A stretch of 64,000 nt of DNA from M3007 sp037445225 (lineage in GTDB: Bacteria > Bacteroidota > Bacteroidia > Chitinophagales > Saprospiraceae), in contig JBBIKW010000001.1 of the NCBI GenBank assembly GCA_037445225.1, forward strand, positions 317,995 through 381,994, read 5' to 3'. The stretch's first letter is position 1, and each line of letters begins with the position of its first letter. The translations under genes were made by a program, and so were the position numbers. The notes beneath the pieces are model-generated. The model did no database searches. It worked only from the letters and a program-made list of their open reading frames with translations, and was not told the origin of the DNA. Below are positions 51,299 to 59,914 of this stretch, in pieces.

Positions 51299-52123
51299 CT
51301 ATTGCAATACGAGGCGGAGCGTGTGTTGGACATCTCCCGATAGACGGATGCTGACAAAGTAAATTCCCGGCTCAAGTCCATACAGCGGCAGCGCCTCACC
51401 TTTTTGGAGCACCTCCGTACGCAGCAGTTGGCCTGCAGCATTTGACAAATACACCTCAAAACTATTTACCCCACCAATACCCTCTACGTACACGCAGTTT
51501 ATAGCAGGATTGGGATAGAGGCGCATTGCTTGCCGAAGCAAAGGTTCGCCAACCGAGATAGTCGTGTCGGCCGCAAAAGGTCGTGCTATAGAAGAACTAA
51601 AAGCGATGTCGCCACTCGAGCTGCCGTTGCCGTTGCAAAAGTTGCCGATAAGGTAAAAGCGGATCGTATCGCGCGCGGCTGTCGCAGGCGAAGTCCAATT
51701 AAACGACCAAGTAGCGGGGTTGCCTCCAGAAAATAATTTAGGCGAGCGATGCTCCAGGTACTCGCGCCCAGCAAAAAATTCAGTGCCGCTCTGCGGATTA
51801 GTAGCGGCCAAGTCACCGGCGTTTTGGTTATTGCCATCCACCACCACCAGCTGAAACCCGCCGCGATTGGGATTGCCGCTTTGCGGAGTTAAAGTGATCT
51901 CCAGCGGGTATACAGTATTCGGACGCACTACTGAGGGAAACCCGCCAATATTGACCAAACCCGTGTAGTTGCCCCCGCCGTGGCAATTGTTGCAGGTGCC
52001 GTTGTCGAAAGGCGCCCCTGTAACTGCCGTGGGCGGATTGTTGGTGTTGGCCAGCCAAATCAGCAAGCCCAATACCAAGCCGAAAAATCGAAAAGCGCGG
52101 GAAGAGTAAAAAGATGGCTGCAT
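51299..52123 (-). CDS. CxxCH choice-of-anchor V protein with T9SS domain (paralogue)
   Basis: A 274-aa secreted protein. Its first ~185 residues correspond closely to the N-terminus of the 46901 gene: LIWLANTNNPP, GAPFDNGTCNNCHGGG, VVVDGNNQNAGDL, GTEFFAGREYLEHR, RFYLIGNFCNGNGSSSGDIAF. The C-N-N-C-H motif (44-48) is identical. A sorting domain follows directly (LYPNPAINCVYVEG; GLEPGIYFVSI). It is 96 bp upstream of the long paralogue on the same strand, so they probably arose by tandem duplication with acquisition or loss of the repeats. Haem attachment through CxxCH is plausible but unproven. Confidence 0.9.
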   Translation of the reverse strand: MQPSFYSSRAFRFFGLVLGLLIWLANTNNPPTAVTGAPFDNGTCNNCHGGGNYTGLVNIGGFPSVVRPNTVYPLEITLTPQSGNPNRGGFQLVVVDGNNQNAGDLAATNPQSGTEFFAGREYLEHRSPKLFSGGNPATWSFNWTSPATAARDTIRFYLIGNFCNGNGSSSGDIAFSSSIARPFAADTTISVGEPLLRQAMRLYPNPAINCVYVEGIGGVNSFEVYLSNAAGQLLRTEVLQKGEALPLYGLEPGIYFVSIRLSGDVQHTLRLVLQ

Positions 52124-52256
52124 GATTCCAAACTAAGTTTACGGGTGAAAGATACGGCGAGAACACCGCATGCTTCTTTTTTGTTACATGTGGTATATAC
52201 TTTAAAATTCGAAAGGCGGTTTGGGTTGCCGCCAACATTTTAGAAAGGCGGTGTCT

Positions 52257-52844
52257 TCAGGGCGTATTGCTCTTCCAAAAGTGGGCAGCGCCTTCTAATG
52301 CTTCGTAAAACCCTTCTCCGTATTTGCGCACAAGCGCGTCTCGAACAAACCGATAGAGCGGGATTTTCTCCGCCTTTCCGCACCGGCAAGCCGCAGCACA
52401 AATATCCCATTGGTGGTAGTTGAGCGCTTCAAATCCTCTTTCAGGATTGCGGTGAATACGCACGGGATACAGATGGCAAGAAATCGGTTTTTGAAAATCC
52501 GTAGCGCCGGCGCGGTAAGCGCGCTCAATGCCGCACTGAGCAATGCCATCGGCCCCAAGTACCATATAGGCGCACGGGCCGCCGTCGATGAGGGGCGTCG
52601 CATATTCTCCTGGCTCTTCACCACCTACGTACTTGCCTTGCCGCTCGATGGCGGCGATGCCGGCTGGCGAGAGAAAGGGCTTGATCTTTTCGTAGATGGC
52701 CTCCAATATCGGCAACTCGTCTGCCTCTAAGGGAGCGCCACTATCGCCTTCCCAGCAGCAGGCGCCTTTACACGCCGATAGCTGGCAAGCAAAGTGCTCT
52801 TCAATAAGGGCAATACTCACCACTTTTCCGTCTATCCAAATCAT
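52257..52844 (-). CDS. DUF3109 family Cys-rich protein
   Basis: A ~195-aa cytosolic protein of the DUF3109 family, rich in Cys that resemble an Fe-S or Zn site: CQLSACKGACCWEGDSGAP, GPCAYMV, QCGIERAY, PISCHLYPVRI and CAAACRCG. It shares features with the YkgJ-type CxxxCxxCC proteins. Function unknown. Start ATG 52844 is placed before the family N-terminus IWIDGKVVS; the frame continues upstream into fabG sequence. It is 7 bp downstream of fabG, hence co-transcribed. Confidence 0.85.
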   Translation of the reverse strand: MIWIDGKVVSIALIEEHFACQLSACKGACCWEGDSGAPLEADELPILEAIYEKIKPFLSPAGIAAIERQGKYVGGEEPGEYATPLIDGGPCAYMVLGADGIAQCGIERAYRAGATDFQKPISCHLYPVRIHRNPERGFEALNYHQWDICAAACRCGKAEKIPLYRFVRDALVRKYGEGFYEALEGAAHFWKSNTP

Positions 52845-52851
52845 GTGCGCC

Positions 52852-53592
52852 TCAAGTGTTGAGCGCTCCGCACACGGAAAGGACCTGCCCAGAAACGTAA
52901 GCGCCCATATTCGAAGCCAAAAATACGCATGCATTGGCTACGTCTTCGCCCGTACCGAAGCGCTTCATGGGTATGGCGCTGAGGTAGCTCTCGCGCGTTT
53001 TTTCGTCGAGCGCCGCCGTCATCTCGGTCTCGATAAAACCCGGAGCAATCGCGTTGCAGCGAATACCGCGCGAACCATACTCTTTGGCTATAGACTTCGA
53101 AAAGCCGATAATGCCGGCCTTAGAAGCGGCGTAATTCGCCTGGCCCGCTTGCCCAAAGACGCCTACCACCGAGCTCATATTGATGATGCAACCGCCTGAG
53201 CGCAACATCGGCCTTAGGCAATGCTTGGTCAGGTTGAATACCGACTTGAGGTTGGTCTGGATAACTTCGTCCCATTGTTCCTCCGTCATGCGCAGGAGGA
53301 GCGTATCGCGCGTGATGCCGGCGTTGTTGACCAAAATATCTATCTGGCTAAAGTCGCGCAGCACATCGGCCACGAGCTTTTCCGCCTGGGCGTAGTCGCC
53401 GGCATTGCTGAGGTAGGCGCGCGCTTGGGCGCCCAGCTCGGCTACCAGTCGCTCAGCGCGCTGGGCCGAAGAAGCCGAAACGTACGTGAAGGCCACGCGG
53501 GCGCCTTCACTCACAAACTTGCGCACGATAGCCTCGCCAATGCCGCGCGAGCCGCCCGTGACTAAAGCTACTTTTCCGTCGAGTAATGCCAT
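52852..53592 (-). CDS. fabG: 3-oxoacyl-ACP reductase FabG
   Basis: SDR enzyme that reduces 3-oxoacyl-ACP in fatty acid synthesis with NADPH. The 246-aa protein has TGGSRGIGEAIVRKF near the N-terminus, NNAGITRDTLLLRM, catalytic Ser in INMSSVVGVFGQ, and YAASKAGIIGFSKS (YxxxK). C-terminal APGFIETEMTAALDE and GTGEDVANACVFLASNMGAYVSGQ are typical FabG. No acpP or fabF is adjacent, so it might be a second copy. It precedes the DUF3109 gene by 7 bp. Confidence 0.93.
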   Translation of the reverse strand: MALLDGKVALVTGGSRGIGEAIVRKFVSEGARVAFTYVSASSAQRAERLVAELGAQARAYLSNAGDYAQAEKLVADVLRDFSQIDILVNNAGITRDTLLLRMTEEQWDEVIQTNLKSVFNLTKHCLRPMLRSGGCIINMSSVVGVFGQAGQANYAASKAGIIGFSKSIAKEYGSRGIRCNAIAPGFIETEMTAALDEKTRESYLSAIPMKRFGTGEDVANACVFLASNMGAYVSGQVLSVCGALNT

Positions 53593-53668
53593 TTGAAAAA
53601 ACTAGATACCGGTGGTGTGAAAAAATGCTGGAAGAGCGGCAAAAATAGGGCGGCAGGAGCATTTGGCA

Positions 53669-54373
53669 TCAGAGCAACCCCTGGTCGGCCAAGCTGCAGT
53701 AGCCGCGTTCCGAGACAATGAGGTGGTCGAGCAAGGGGAGATGAAGCAGTTTTCCCGCTGCTACTAGACGCCGCGTCAGATCGATGTCGGCCTCGCTGGG
53801 TTCGAGGCTGCTGCTGGGATGGTTGTGTACGGCAATAATAGCCGAAGCGCGGGCATCTAGGGCCGTTTTGAAGACCAGCTTGGCATCGACAACCGTGCCG
53901 TGGAGACCGCCGATGCTGATGCGCTCGCGGGCAATGACCTCGTTACCGCGGTTGAGGAGGAGGAGCCAAAACTCCTCGTGGTTTCGGTCGACCAAGGTCG
54001 CTGCGATCACGTTGAATGCGTCTTGGCTGCATCGGATGCGCGGGCGCTCGCGCAGGTCGGCTACCTGGCGCCGCCGGCCGAGCTCTAAGGCCGCAGCGAT
54101 CGCAACTGCCTTAGCCCGACCCACGCCTTTCACGCGCTGCAACTCAGCCACGCTGCACCGCCCTAAGGCGTGTAGGTCGTGGTTGACCGAAGCTAAAATA
54201 TCTTGGGCGACCGCTACGGCGCTTCGCCCAAAGGTACCGGAGCCCAGCAAGATGGCCAACAGTTCGGCATCGGAGAGGGCATCGACGCCTTTGAGCAACA
54301 TCTTCTCGCGCGGCCGATCGGCTTCCGCCCACGTGTTGATGGCTCGATGCGCAGGAGAGATGTCTTTGGGCAT
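53669..54373 (-). CDS. radC: RadC/JAB domain protein
   Basis: A ~234-aa protein: N-terminal helix-hairpin-helix-like region (REKMLLKGVDALSDAELLAILLGSG, LQRVKGVGRAKAVAIAAALELGRR) and C-terminal JAB/MPN-like domain with the HxHxxS metal motif HNHPSSSLEPSEAD. Despite its name, a DNA repair role is not established. Start ATG 54373 gives the family N-terminus; the longer frame upstream is not supported. It is divergent from kdsD over a 49-bp promoter region. Confidence 0.92.
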   Translation of the reverse strand: MPKDISPAHRAINTWAEADRPREKMLLKGVDALSDAELLAILLGSGTFGRSAVAVAQDILASVNHDLHALGRCSVAELQRVKGVGRAKAVAIAAALELGRRRQVADLRERPRIRCSQDAFNVIAATLVDRNHEEFWLLLLNRGNEVIARERISIGGLHGTVVDAKLVFKTALDARASAIIAVHNHPSSSLEPSEADIDLTRRLVAAGKLLHLPLLDHLIVSERGYCSLADQGLL

Positions 54374-54390
54374 GCTCGCTCTTTTGCCTT

Positions 54391-54407
54391 CAAAGATGGT
54401 ACTTTTG
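54391..54407. promoter_or_regulatory. divergent radC/kdsD promoter region
   Basis: TACTTTTG (54400-54407, plus) would start kdsD about 12 nt before ATG 54423; CATCTTTG (54398-54391, minus, one mismatch) would serve radC. Confidence 0.5.
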
Positions 54408-54422
54408 CGCATATTTTTCGAC

Positions 54423-55409
54423 ATGTCTACACCATCCCACACACCCTCCTCCCCGCTCGACATAGCCCAGCGCACCATTCGTCTGGAAGCACAAGCGCTG
54501 CTCGCCTTAGCAGAAAGCATTGGGCAATCGGCCGATTTCGCCGCGTGCGTAGAGACCATCATCAACAGTCGAGGGCGCGTTGTGCTCGCCGGCATAGGCA
54601 AAAGTGCCATCGTTGCCCAAAAGATTGCCGCCACTCTCAACTCTACAGGCCAGCCGGCTATTTTCCTGCACGCCGCCGACGCTATCCACGGCGACTTGGG
54701 CATGGTTCAACCCGAAGACATAGTCGTCTGCCTCTCGAAGAGCGGCGAAACTCCTGAAATGAAAATTTTAGTGTCGCTGGTAAAGAGCTTCGGCAATCGC
54801 CTCATCGCCGTTACGGCCAATCGCCACAGTACGTTGGCCCAACGGGCAGATTTTGTACTGTGGACACCGGTCGAACAGGAGGCCGATCCCAACAACTTAG
54901 CGCCAACCGTTAGCACGACCAGCCAAATGGCCATGGGCGATGCCTTGGCAACGGCATTACTCACCCAGCGCGGCTTCACCCCCGAAGATTTCGCCCGCTT
55001 TCATCCTGGCGGGACGCTCGGCAAACAACTGTACCTCCGCGTGGGCGATCTAAGCGACCGAAACGAACGCCCTGCCGTACGCCCTTGGACCCCCTTGCGC
55101 GAAGTCATCTTAGAGATCAGCAGCCGCCGCTTAGGAGTTACCGCTGTCCTGGATGAAGCCGACCGCTTGGTAGGTATCATCACCGATGGCGACCTTCGAC
55201 GCATGCTTCAGAAAAATGTCGACCTCGAAAGCGTGCAAGCCCACCAAATCATGACTCCATCGCCCAAAACAATTGCTCCCGATGCTCTGGCTATACGCGC
55301 ACTCGAGCTCATGCGCTGCCACGCCATCACTCAGCTCTTAGTCGTAGAGGGCGAGCGGTACAAAGGTGTCATCCACTTGCACGACCTAATCCGAGAAGGT
55401 ATTGTATGA
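54423..55409 (+). CDS. kdsD: D-arabinose-5-phosphate isomerase (KdsD/KpsF family)
   Basis: Interconverts ribulose-5-phosphate and arabinose-5-phosphate, the first step to KDO for lipopolysaccharide. The 328-aa protein has the SIS domain (VVLAGIGKSAIVAQKIAATLNSTG, HAADAIHGDLGMV, VCLSKSGETPEM, SQMAMGDALATALL) and two CBS domains (~195-328; LGVTAVLDEADRLVGIITDGDLRR and VEGERYKGVIHLHDL). The start ATG 54423 fits the family. Neighbour genes do not belong to LPS synthesis. Confidence 0.95.
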   Translation: MSTPSHTPSSPLDIAQRTIRLEAQALLALAESIGQSADFAACVETIINSRGRVVLAGIGKSAIVAQKIAATLNSTGQPAIFLHAADAIHGDLGMVQPEDIVVCLSKSGETPEMKILVSLVKSFGNRLIAVTANRHSTLAQRADFVLWTPVEQEADPNNLAPTVSTTSQMAMGDALATALLTQRGFTPEDFARFHPGGTLGKQLYLRVGDLSDRNERPAVRPWTPLREVILEISSRRLGVTAVLDEADRLVGIITDGDLRRMLQKNVDLESVQAHQIMTPSPKTIAPDALAIRALELMRCHAITQLLVVEGERYKGVIHLHDLIREGIV

Positions 55410-55451
55410 ACATGCTATCCCCGCATCCAGCCCTTTTAAGGGCCTAAAAAC

Positions 55452-56873
55452 TTGCAGAGCATGCAAAAAAGTATTCTCTGGGAGGTAGTCCATTCCCTCA
55501 GCCGAAAAGAAATTCGCGAGCTACACAAGTGGCTCCATTCTCCGGCACATAACCTGCGCGAGGATGTCGTGCGCCTATTCGAGTACTTGCAAAAGCACCA
55601 ACACTCCTCCTCCGAAGTCCTCGAGAAAAAGCGCATTTGGCAAGTACTTTTCCCAAAAACGCCCTACGACGACAGCCGTCTGCGCCAAGCCATGTTTTTC
55701 CTGCTGCGAGCCATCGAAGACTACTTGGTCTTCAAGCAAAGTACGGAAGACCGTGCCGCATATCTGAGCACTCTAACCAAAATCTATCGCGCGCGCAAGC
55801 TGGACAAAGCCTATCGACAAGTACATCGGCAGGGGCTGGAATGGCTCGAGGAGCAACCCCTTCGCAACGGATACTATTTGCTGCATCGGTATTTTTTGGA
55901 GCTGGAAGAGTATAATTACCGCTTGCCTATCTCCCAGAATGCTCCAGTTAATCTACAAGAGTCGGCAGATGCGCTGGAAAAGTGGTTTTTAGCGGAAAAA
56001 CTGCGCACGGCCTGTGCCATGATAGCGCACCGCAATGTCTTCCAAAAAATCCAGTACGAGCCGGGGTTGTTGCCGGAGTCCCTCAACTATGTGCTGCGCA
56101 AAGACTTACTCCAAGAGCCCGCTATTGCGGCTTTCTACTACGCTTATATGGCCATCACACAGCCCGACGATGAACAATATTTCGATCAGTTGGAAAATTT
56201 GCTCCACCGCCAAATTGAATGTTTTGACCACTCTGAGGCGCGAGTACTCTATATCGCTGCGATCAATTACTGCGTGTCTAAAATCAACCAGGGAAGCATC
56301 GACTACGCCCGGCGCGCCTTTCTGCTCTATCGCTCCGGCTTGGAAACCGAGACCTTGTTAGAAAACGGCTTGGTGTCGCGCTACACGTTTGGCAACGCCG
56401 TCGGCGCCGCGCTGCGCATCGGCGAATACGGGTGGGCTGAACAATTTATCGAACAGTTTCAACATCACTTAGACGAGCGGGAGCGCGAAAGCATTGTCAA
56501 CTTCAACCTTTCTCGTGTATACTACGAAAAGGGCGACTACGACAAGGCGCAGCGGCTGCTGACGCGCTTTGAATACGACGATATGTTGCTGAACATCATC
56601 GCCAAGACGATGCTGCTGAAGATCTATTACGAACAGACCGAGTTTGAAGCCTTTGAGTCGCTGCTCGAAAGCATGCGTATTTATCTACAGCGAAAGGAAG
56701 CCTTAGACGCCACGCGCAAGCTGGCCTACAAAAATATGTTGCGCATGATGCGCAAGCTGCTGCGCTGGAACCCGTATTCGCAGCCCCAGACTGAGCGCTT
56801 ACAGGCGCAAATCAAAGAGACACACCCTCTCATGGAAAAAGACTGGCTGCTCAAACAGGTAGACAAGCGGTGA
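55452..56873 (+). CDS. helical-repeat protein, lineage-specific, unknown function
   Basis: A 473-aa cytosolic protein, almost wholly helical with TPR-like pairs (LSTLTKIYRARKLDKAYRQV, FNLSRVYYEKGDYDKAQRLL, TMLLKIYYEQTEFEAFESLL). The N-terminus (LWEVVHSLSRKEIRELHKWL) is a region I have seen in proteins of Saprospira-like bacteria without assigned function. No catalytic motif. It follows kdsD by 42 bp, perhaps on the same transcript. Its stop is separated by one base from that of ligA on the opposite strand. Confidence 0.8.
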   Translation: MQSMQKSILWEVVHSLSRKEIRELHKWLHSPAHNLREDVVRLFEYLQKHQHSSSEVLEKKRIWQVLFPKTPYDDSRLRQAMFFLLRAIEDYLVFKQSTEDRAAYLSTLTKIYRARKLDKAYRQVHRQGLEWLEEQPLRNGYYLLHRYFLELEEYNYRLPISQNAPVNLQESADALEKWFLAEKLRTACAMIAHRNVFQKIQYEPGLLPESLNYVLRKDLLQEPAIAAFYYAYMAITQPDDEQYFDQLENLLHRQIECFDHSEARVLYIAAINYCVSKINQGSIDYARRAFLLYRSGLETETLLENGLVSRYTFGNAVGAALRIGEYGWAEQFIEQFQHHLDERERESIVNFNLSRVYYEKGDYDKAQRLLTRFEYDDMLLNIIAKTMLLKIYYEQTEFEAFESLLESMRIYLQRKEALDATRKLAYKNMLRMMRKLLRWNPYSQPQTERLQAQIKETHPLMEKDWLLKQVDKR

Positions 56874-56874
56874 T

Positions 56875-59031
56875 CTATGGCGTTGCCGTGCGTTCGATAA
56901 ACTCCGCCTCTGTCCAGATATCGACGGTACCCAGTGCTTGCGCCTTGAGCAACTTGCTGCCGGCTTTCTCGCCTACCACCAGGATATTCAAGTTCTTGCT
57001 CACGCCACTGGCGATCGTAGCGCCGGCAGCGGCCGCACGAGCTTCGGCCTGCTCGCGCGTCATAGAAGACAAGGTACCCGTGAAGAGGATCGTTTTCCCC
57101 ACCAGTGGGCCCTCTGAGCCGCCGGCAGAACGGCGGTCTTCTGGCGTTTGGCGCAGATTGACTCCTAACGCCTCCATTGTCCGCAACATCTCCACATTAC
57201 TTGGATTTTGGAAAAAATGGTACACATTGCGCGCTAATACCGGGCCTACATCCTTGATCTGTTGGAAGCGCTCTAAGTCCCACGTGCTCAAATCGAGTAC
57301 ATGCTCGACCTGAGCCGCTAAGAGCTTGGAGGATTTTTGTCCCAAATGATGGATGCTTAAGCTGTGCAATAGGCGATGAATGGGGTTCTTCTTCGCCTTT
57401 TCAATTGCCTGACGCAAATTGTCTGCCGATTTTTCCCCGAAGCCATCCAACTGGGCAATCCGCTTGTAATCTAAGCGATAGATGTCGGCAATCGAGTGCA
57501 GCCAGCCCAACTGATAAAACCGCACGATAGTACTTTCTCCTAAGCCTTCGATGTCCATAGCGTGCTTAGAGGCGTGAAAGATCATGCGCTGCAGCACTTG
57601 GGCTTCGCAGTTAGCGTTCTCACAGCGCCATATGGCTTCGCCTTCAGGCTTTACCAGAGGACTTCGGCACACTGGGCAGTGGGTTGGATAGCGAATAGGG
57701 CGTTCCGAACCGTCGCGCAAGTGGTCCAAAGCTTTGACGATGTACGGGATGACGTCGCCGGCGCGCTCGACCAAAACATAGTCGCCGATGCGAATATCTT
57801 TGGTACGGATAAAGTCTTCGTTGTGCAGGCTGACGTTTTGTACGGTTACCCCAGCCAACGACACCGGCTCCAACTTTGCTACCGGAGTAACTGCGCCCGT
57901 TTTCCCTACCTGAAACTCGACATCGCGCAGGCGCGTAGTGGCCTGTCGGGCTTTAAACTTGAAAGCCACGGCCCAACGCGGGTGATGGGCCGTAGCGCCA
58001 CAGCGCTCTTGCAGCGCTAAGCGGTTCACTTTAACCACCATGCCGTCGATCTCATAGGGATAACTGTCGCGACGCTCTTGCCACGCCTCACAAAAGGAGA
58101 TGACTTCTCGAATGCCCCGACATAGGCGGCGTTCGGGTAAACCTATTGCTCCGACAGCAGTAGAGGGTACCTTGAACCCTAACTGCTCTAACAAAGAGAG
58201 CGCTTCGCTGTGCGTAGGTATGCGATCTAATACGTTCCGGCCCGCAGCGTCTACAGCATAGGCGATCTGATAGACGAAAGCCTCCAGCCCTCGGGCAGCA
58301 GCCTCCTTAGGATCTTTCATGCGCAAGCCACCCGTAGCGGCATTGCGAGGATTGGCGAAAAGAGGCTCGCCCGCTGTCTGTCGCGCCGCATTGATCTTTT
58401 CGAAGACGTCTTTTCGGATGATGGCCTCGCCGCGCAGCTCTACTACCGAAAAGCCATACTGGGAAAACGGCACTTGCAAAGGCACGGAACGCAGCGTGCG
58501 GATGTTAGGTGTAATGTCGTCGCCTACCCATCCATCGCCGCGCGTAGCGGCCCGCACGAAACGGTCGTTCTCATACACCAACGCTATGGTGCCGCCGTCA
58601 AATTTGGGCTCGACGGCGTATTCCACTACATCCTCGGGCGAAAGCACCGCTAGCTTCTTGACCGACGCATCAAAGTCCAAAAGGTCGTTCGCATGGTAAG
58701 AATTGTCCAGCGAAAGCATGGGGGTCAGGTGTGCTACCTGGCGAATTTCTTCAGTAAGGTCAGATGCCACGCGTTGGGTAGGTGAGTCGGGCGTAACCCA
58801 CTGCGGATACTGCCGCTCTAAGGTTTCGAGCTGTTTGTACAGCTGGTCGTACTCGAAATCGCTAATGACGGGGTCGTTAAGCACGTAATAGCGCCACTCG
58901 TGATAGCGCAGGACACTGCGCAGCTGCTCCATGCGCTCGACGGCATCTTGCTCAGAGGGCGAACCGACGGGCGAATAGAGCAGCCTCTTAGACAATTCGT
59001 ACAGAGCGCGTTGAGCTTCAGGGGTGAACAT
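56875..59031 (-). CDS. ligA: NAD-dependent DNA ligase LigA
   Basis: Essential ligase joining Okazaki fragments with NAD+. The 718-aa protein (start ATG 59031) has Ia/adenylation (SDFEYDQLYKQL; adenylated Lys in AVEPKFDGGTI), OB-fold, the four-Cys zinc finger (CPVCRSPL and CENANC), tandem helix-hairpin-helix (IAQLDGFGEKSADNL) and a C-terminal BRCT domain (LVGKTILFTGTLSSMTREQ). All motifs are intact. The lipoprotein gene upstream ends 13 bp before ligA, so they are probably co-transcribed. Confidence 0.97.
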   Translation of the reverse strand: MFTPEAQRALYELSKRLLYSPVGSPSEQDAVERMEQLRSVLRYHEWRYYVLNDPVISDFEYDQLYKQLETLERQYPQWVTPDSPTQRVASDLTEEIRQVAHLTPMLSLDNSYHANDLLDFDASVKKLAVLSPEDVVEYAVEPKFDGGTIALVYENDRFVRAATRGDGWVGDDITPNIRTLRSVPLQVPFSQYGFSVVELRGEAIIRKDVFEKINAARQTAGEPLFANPRNAATGGLRMKDPKEAAARGLEAFVYQIAYAVDAAGRNVLDRIPTHSEALSLLEQLGFKVPSTAVGAIGLPERRLCRGIREVISFCEAWQERRDSYPYEIDGMVVKVNRLALQERCGATAHHPRWAVAFKFKARQATTRLRDVEFQVGKTGAVTPVAKLEPVSLAGVTVQNVSLHNEDFIRTKDIRIGDYVLVERAGDVIPYIVKALDHLRDGSERPIRYPTHCPVCRSPLVKPEGEAIWRCENANCEAQVLQRMIFHASKHAMDIEGLGESTIVRFYQLGWLHSIADIYRLDYKRIAQLDGFGEKSADNLRQAIEKAKKNPIHRLLHSLSIHHLGQKSSKLLAAQVEHVLDLSTWDLERFQQIKDVGPVLARNVYHFFQNPSNVEMLRTMEALGVNLRQTPEDRRSAGGSEGPLVGKTILFTGTLSSMTREQAEARAAAAGATIASGVSKNLNILVVGEKAGSKLLKAQALGTVDIWTEAEFIERTATP

Positions 59032-59044
59032 GAGACAGTCAAGT

Positions 59045-59668
59045 TTAGCGCATTTTGTGAAGGGCCATCTCTGCCAGGCGCCGCGCATAAGGAAGGTTGT
59101 CGCGCGGCGCATCGGTATAGTCTAAGGTAATCTTGACGAGCAGATGCCCCTTTCTGAAGACTAAAGAAGTGGTGAAAGTGCTCCAGAGCGCGTCGTCGCC
59201 CAAGCCCACTACATCCAGCTCGTAGGTGGAGCGCTGGCGATTGCGCAGCAAATCGAACTGCTGTTGGGCAATAAGTACTCGGCCGTAGTCGATGACCTGC
59301 ACGACCAAGGTGTTCTTGAATTCGCGATAGGTGGCTCCTGGGCGCTCGTTAGCACGTTCGATCTCGCGCCAGTTGGGTTTCATCCAGTACCGCAAACAGA
59401 AGGCCTGTCCCTCCAAGCTGCGCACGTTAAACAAATCCTGCTCCGGGTTGATGCGAAACAAGGCGATCACCTCCGCATCCGTCACTAAGGCACAGCCGTT
59501 CCCCTTCCAAGGGTTGGACAATGCCGTTATGTCGCCCGTTAGGGTGTCTATGGTCATAGCTGCCGGCGGCTGTACCGGCTTGTCGCTTCCACAAGACTGA
59601 CAGACAAGGGAAAACAACAGTGCGCAGAAAAATATGCAGACTATCCAGGCCGATCTTGGGCAAAGCAT
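59045..59668 (-). CDS. lipoprotein of unknown function
   Basis: A 207-aa lipoprotein (LVCQSC, lipobox Cys26). The mature part begins with a Pro-rich linker and contains CALVTDAEVIALFRINPEQD, ending in a polar tail (PYARRLAEMALHKMR). It has no family I recognise. A perfect -7 box lies upstream (59717-59710), and the gene is 13 bp from ligA. Confidence 0.75.
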   Translation of the reverse strand: MLCPRSAWIVCIFFCALLFSLVCQSCGSDKPVQPPAAMTIDTLTGDITALSNPWKGNGCALVTDAEVIALFRINPEQDLFNVRSLEGQAFCLRYWMKPNWREIERANERPGATYREFKNTLVVQVIDYGRVLIAQQQFDLLRNRQRSTYELDVVGLGDDALWSTFTTSLVFRKGHLLVKITLDYTDAPRDNLPYARRLAEMALHKMR

Positions 59669-59709
59669 GTGCTTTTTCGATTAAAAAGCGAGCACAAAGG
59701 AACGGTAAG

Positions 59710-59717
59710 CAAAGATA
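59710..59717 (-). promoter_or_regulatory. -7 box of the lipoprotein-ligA unit
   Basis: Minus-strand TATCTTTG, a perfect box; start near 59705, ~36 nt leader to ATG 59668. No -33 element was recognised. Confidence 0.55.
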
Positions 59718-59914
59718 GATGCCCTTTTTTGCCCGCGTTTTTTTTATAGAGACGGCGTTCACCCTGCAAATGCGGCCTTTTCCTGAGCGATCCTGAGTAA
59801 TACCGTTTGAGGACCATTTAGAAATAGCCATATACCTCCTTTGGAAAAGAAAAAAAAGCACATTTTTGCCGCAAAAGACAAACCGTATTATCCCACCTTA
59901 TAACAACTGCTCTT

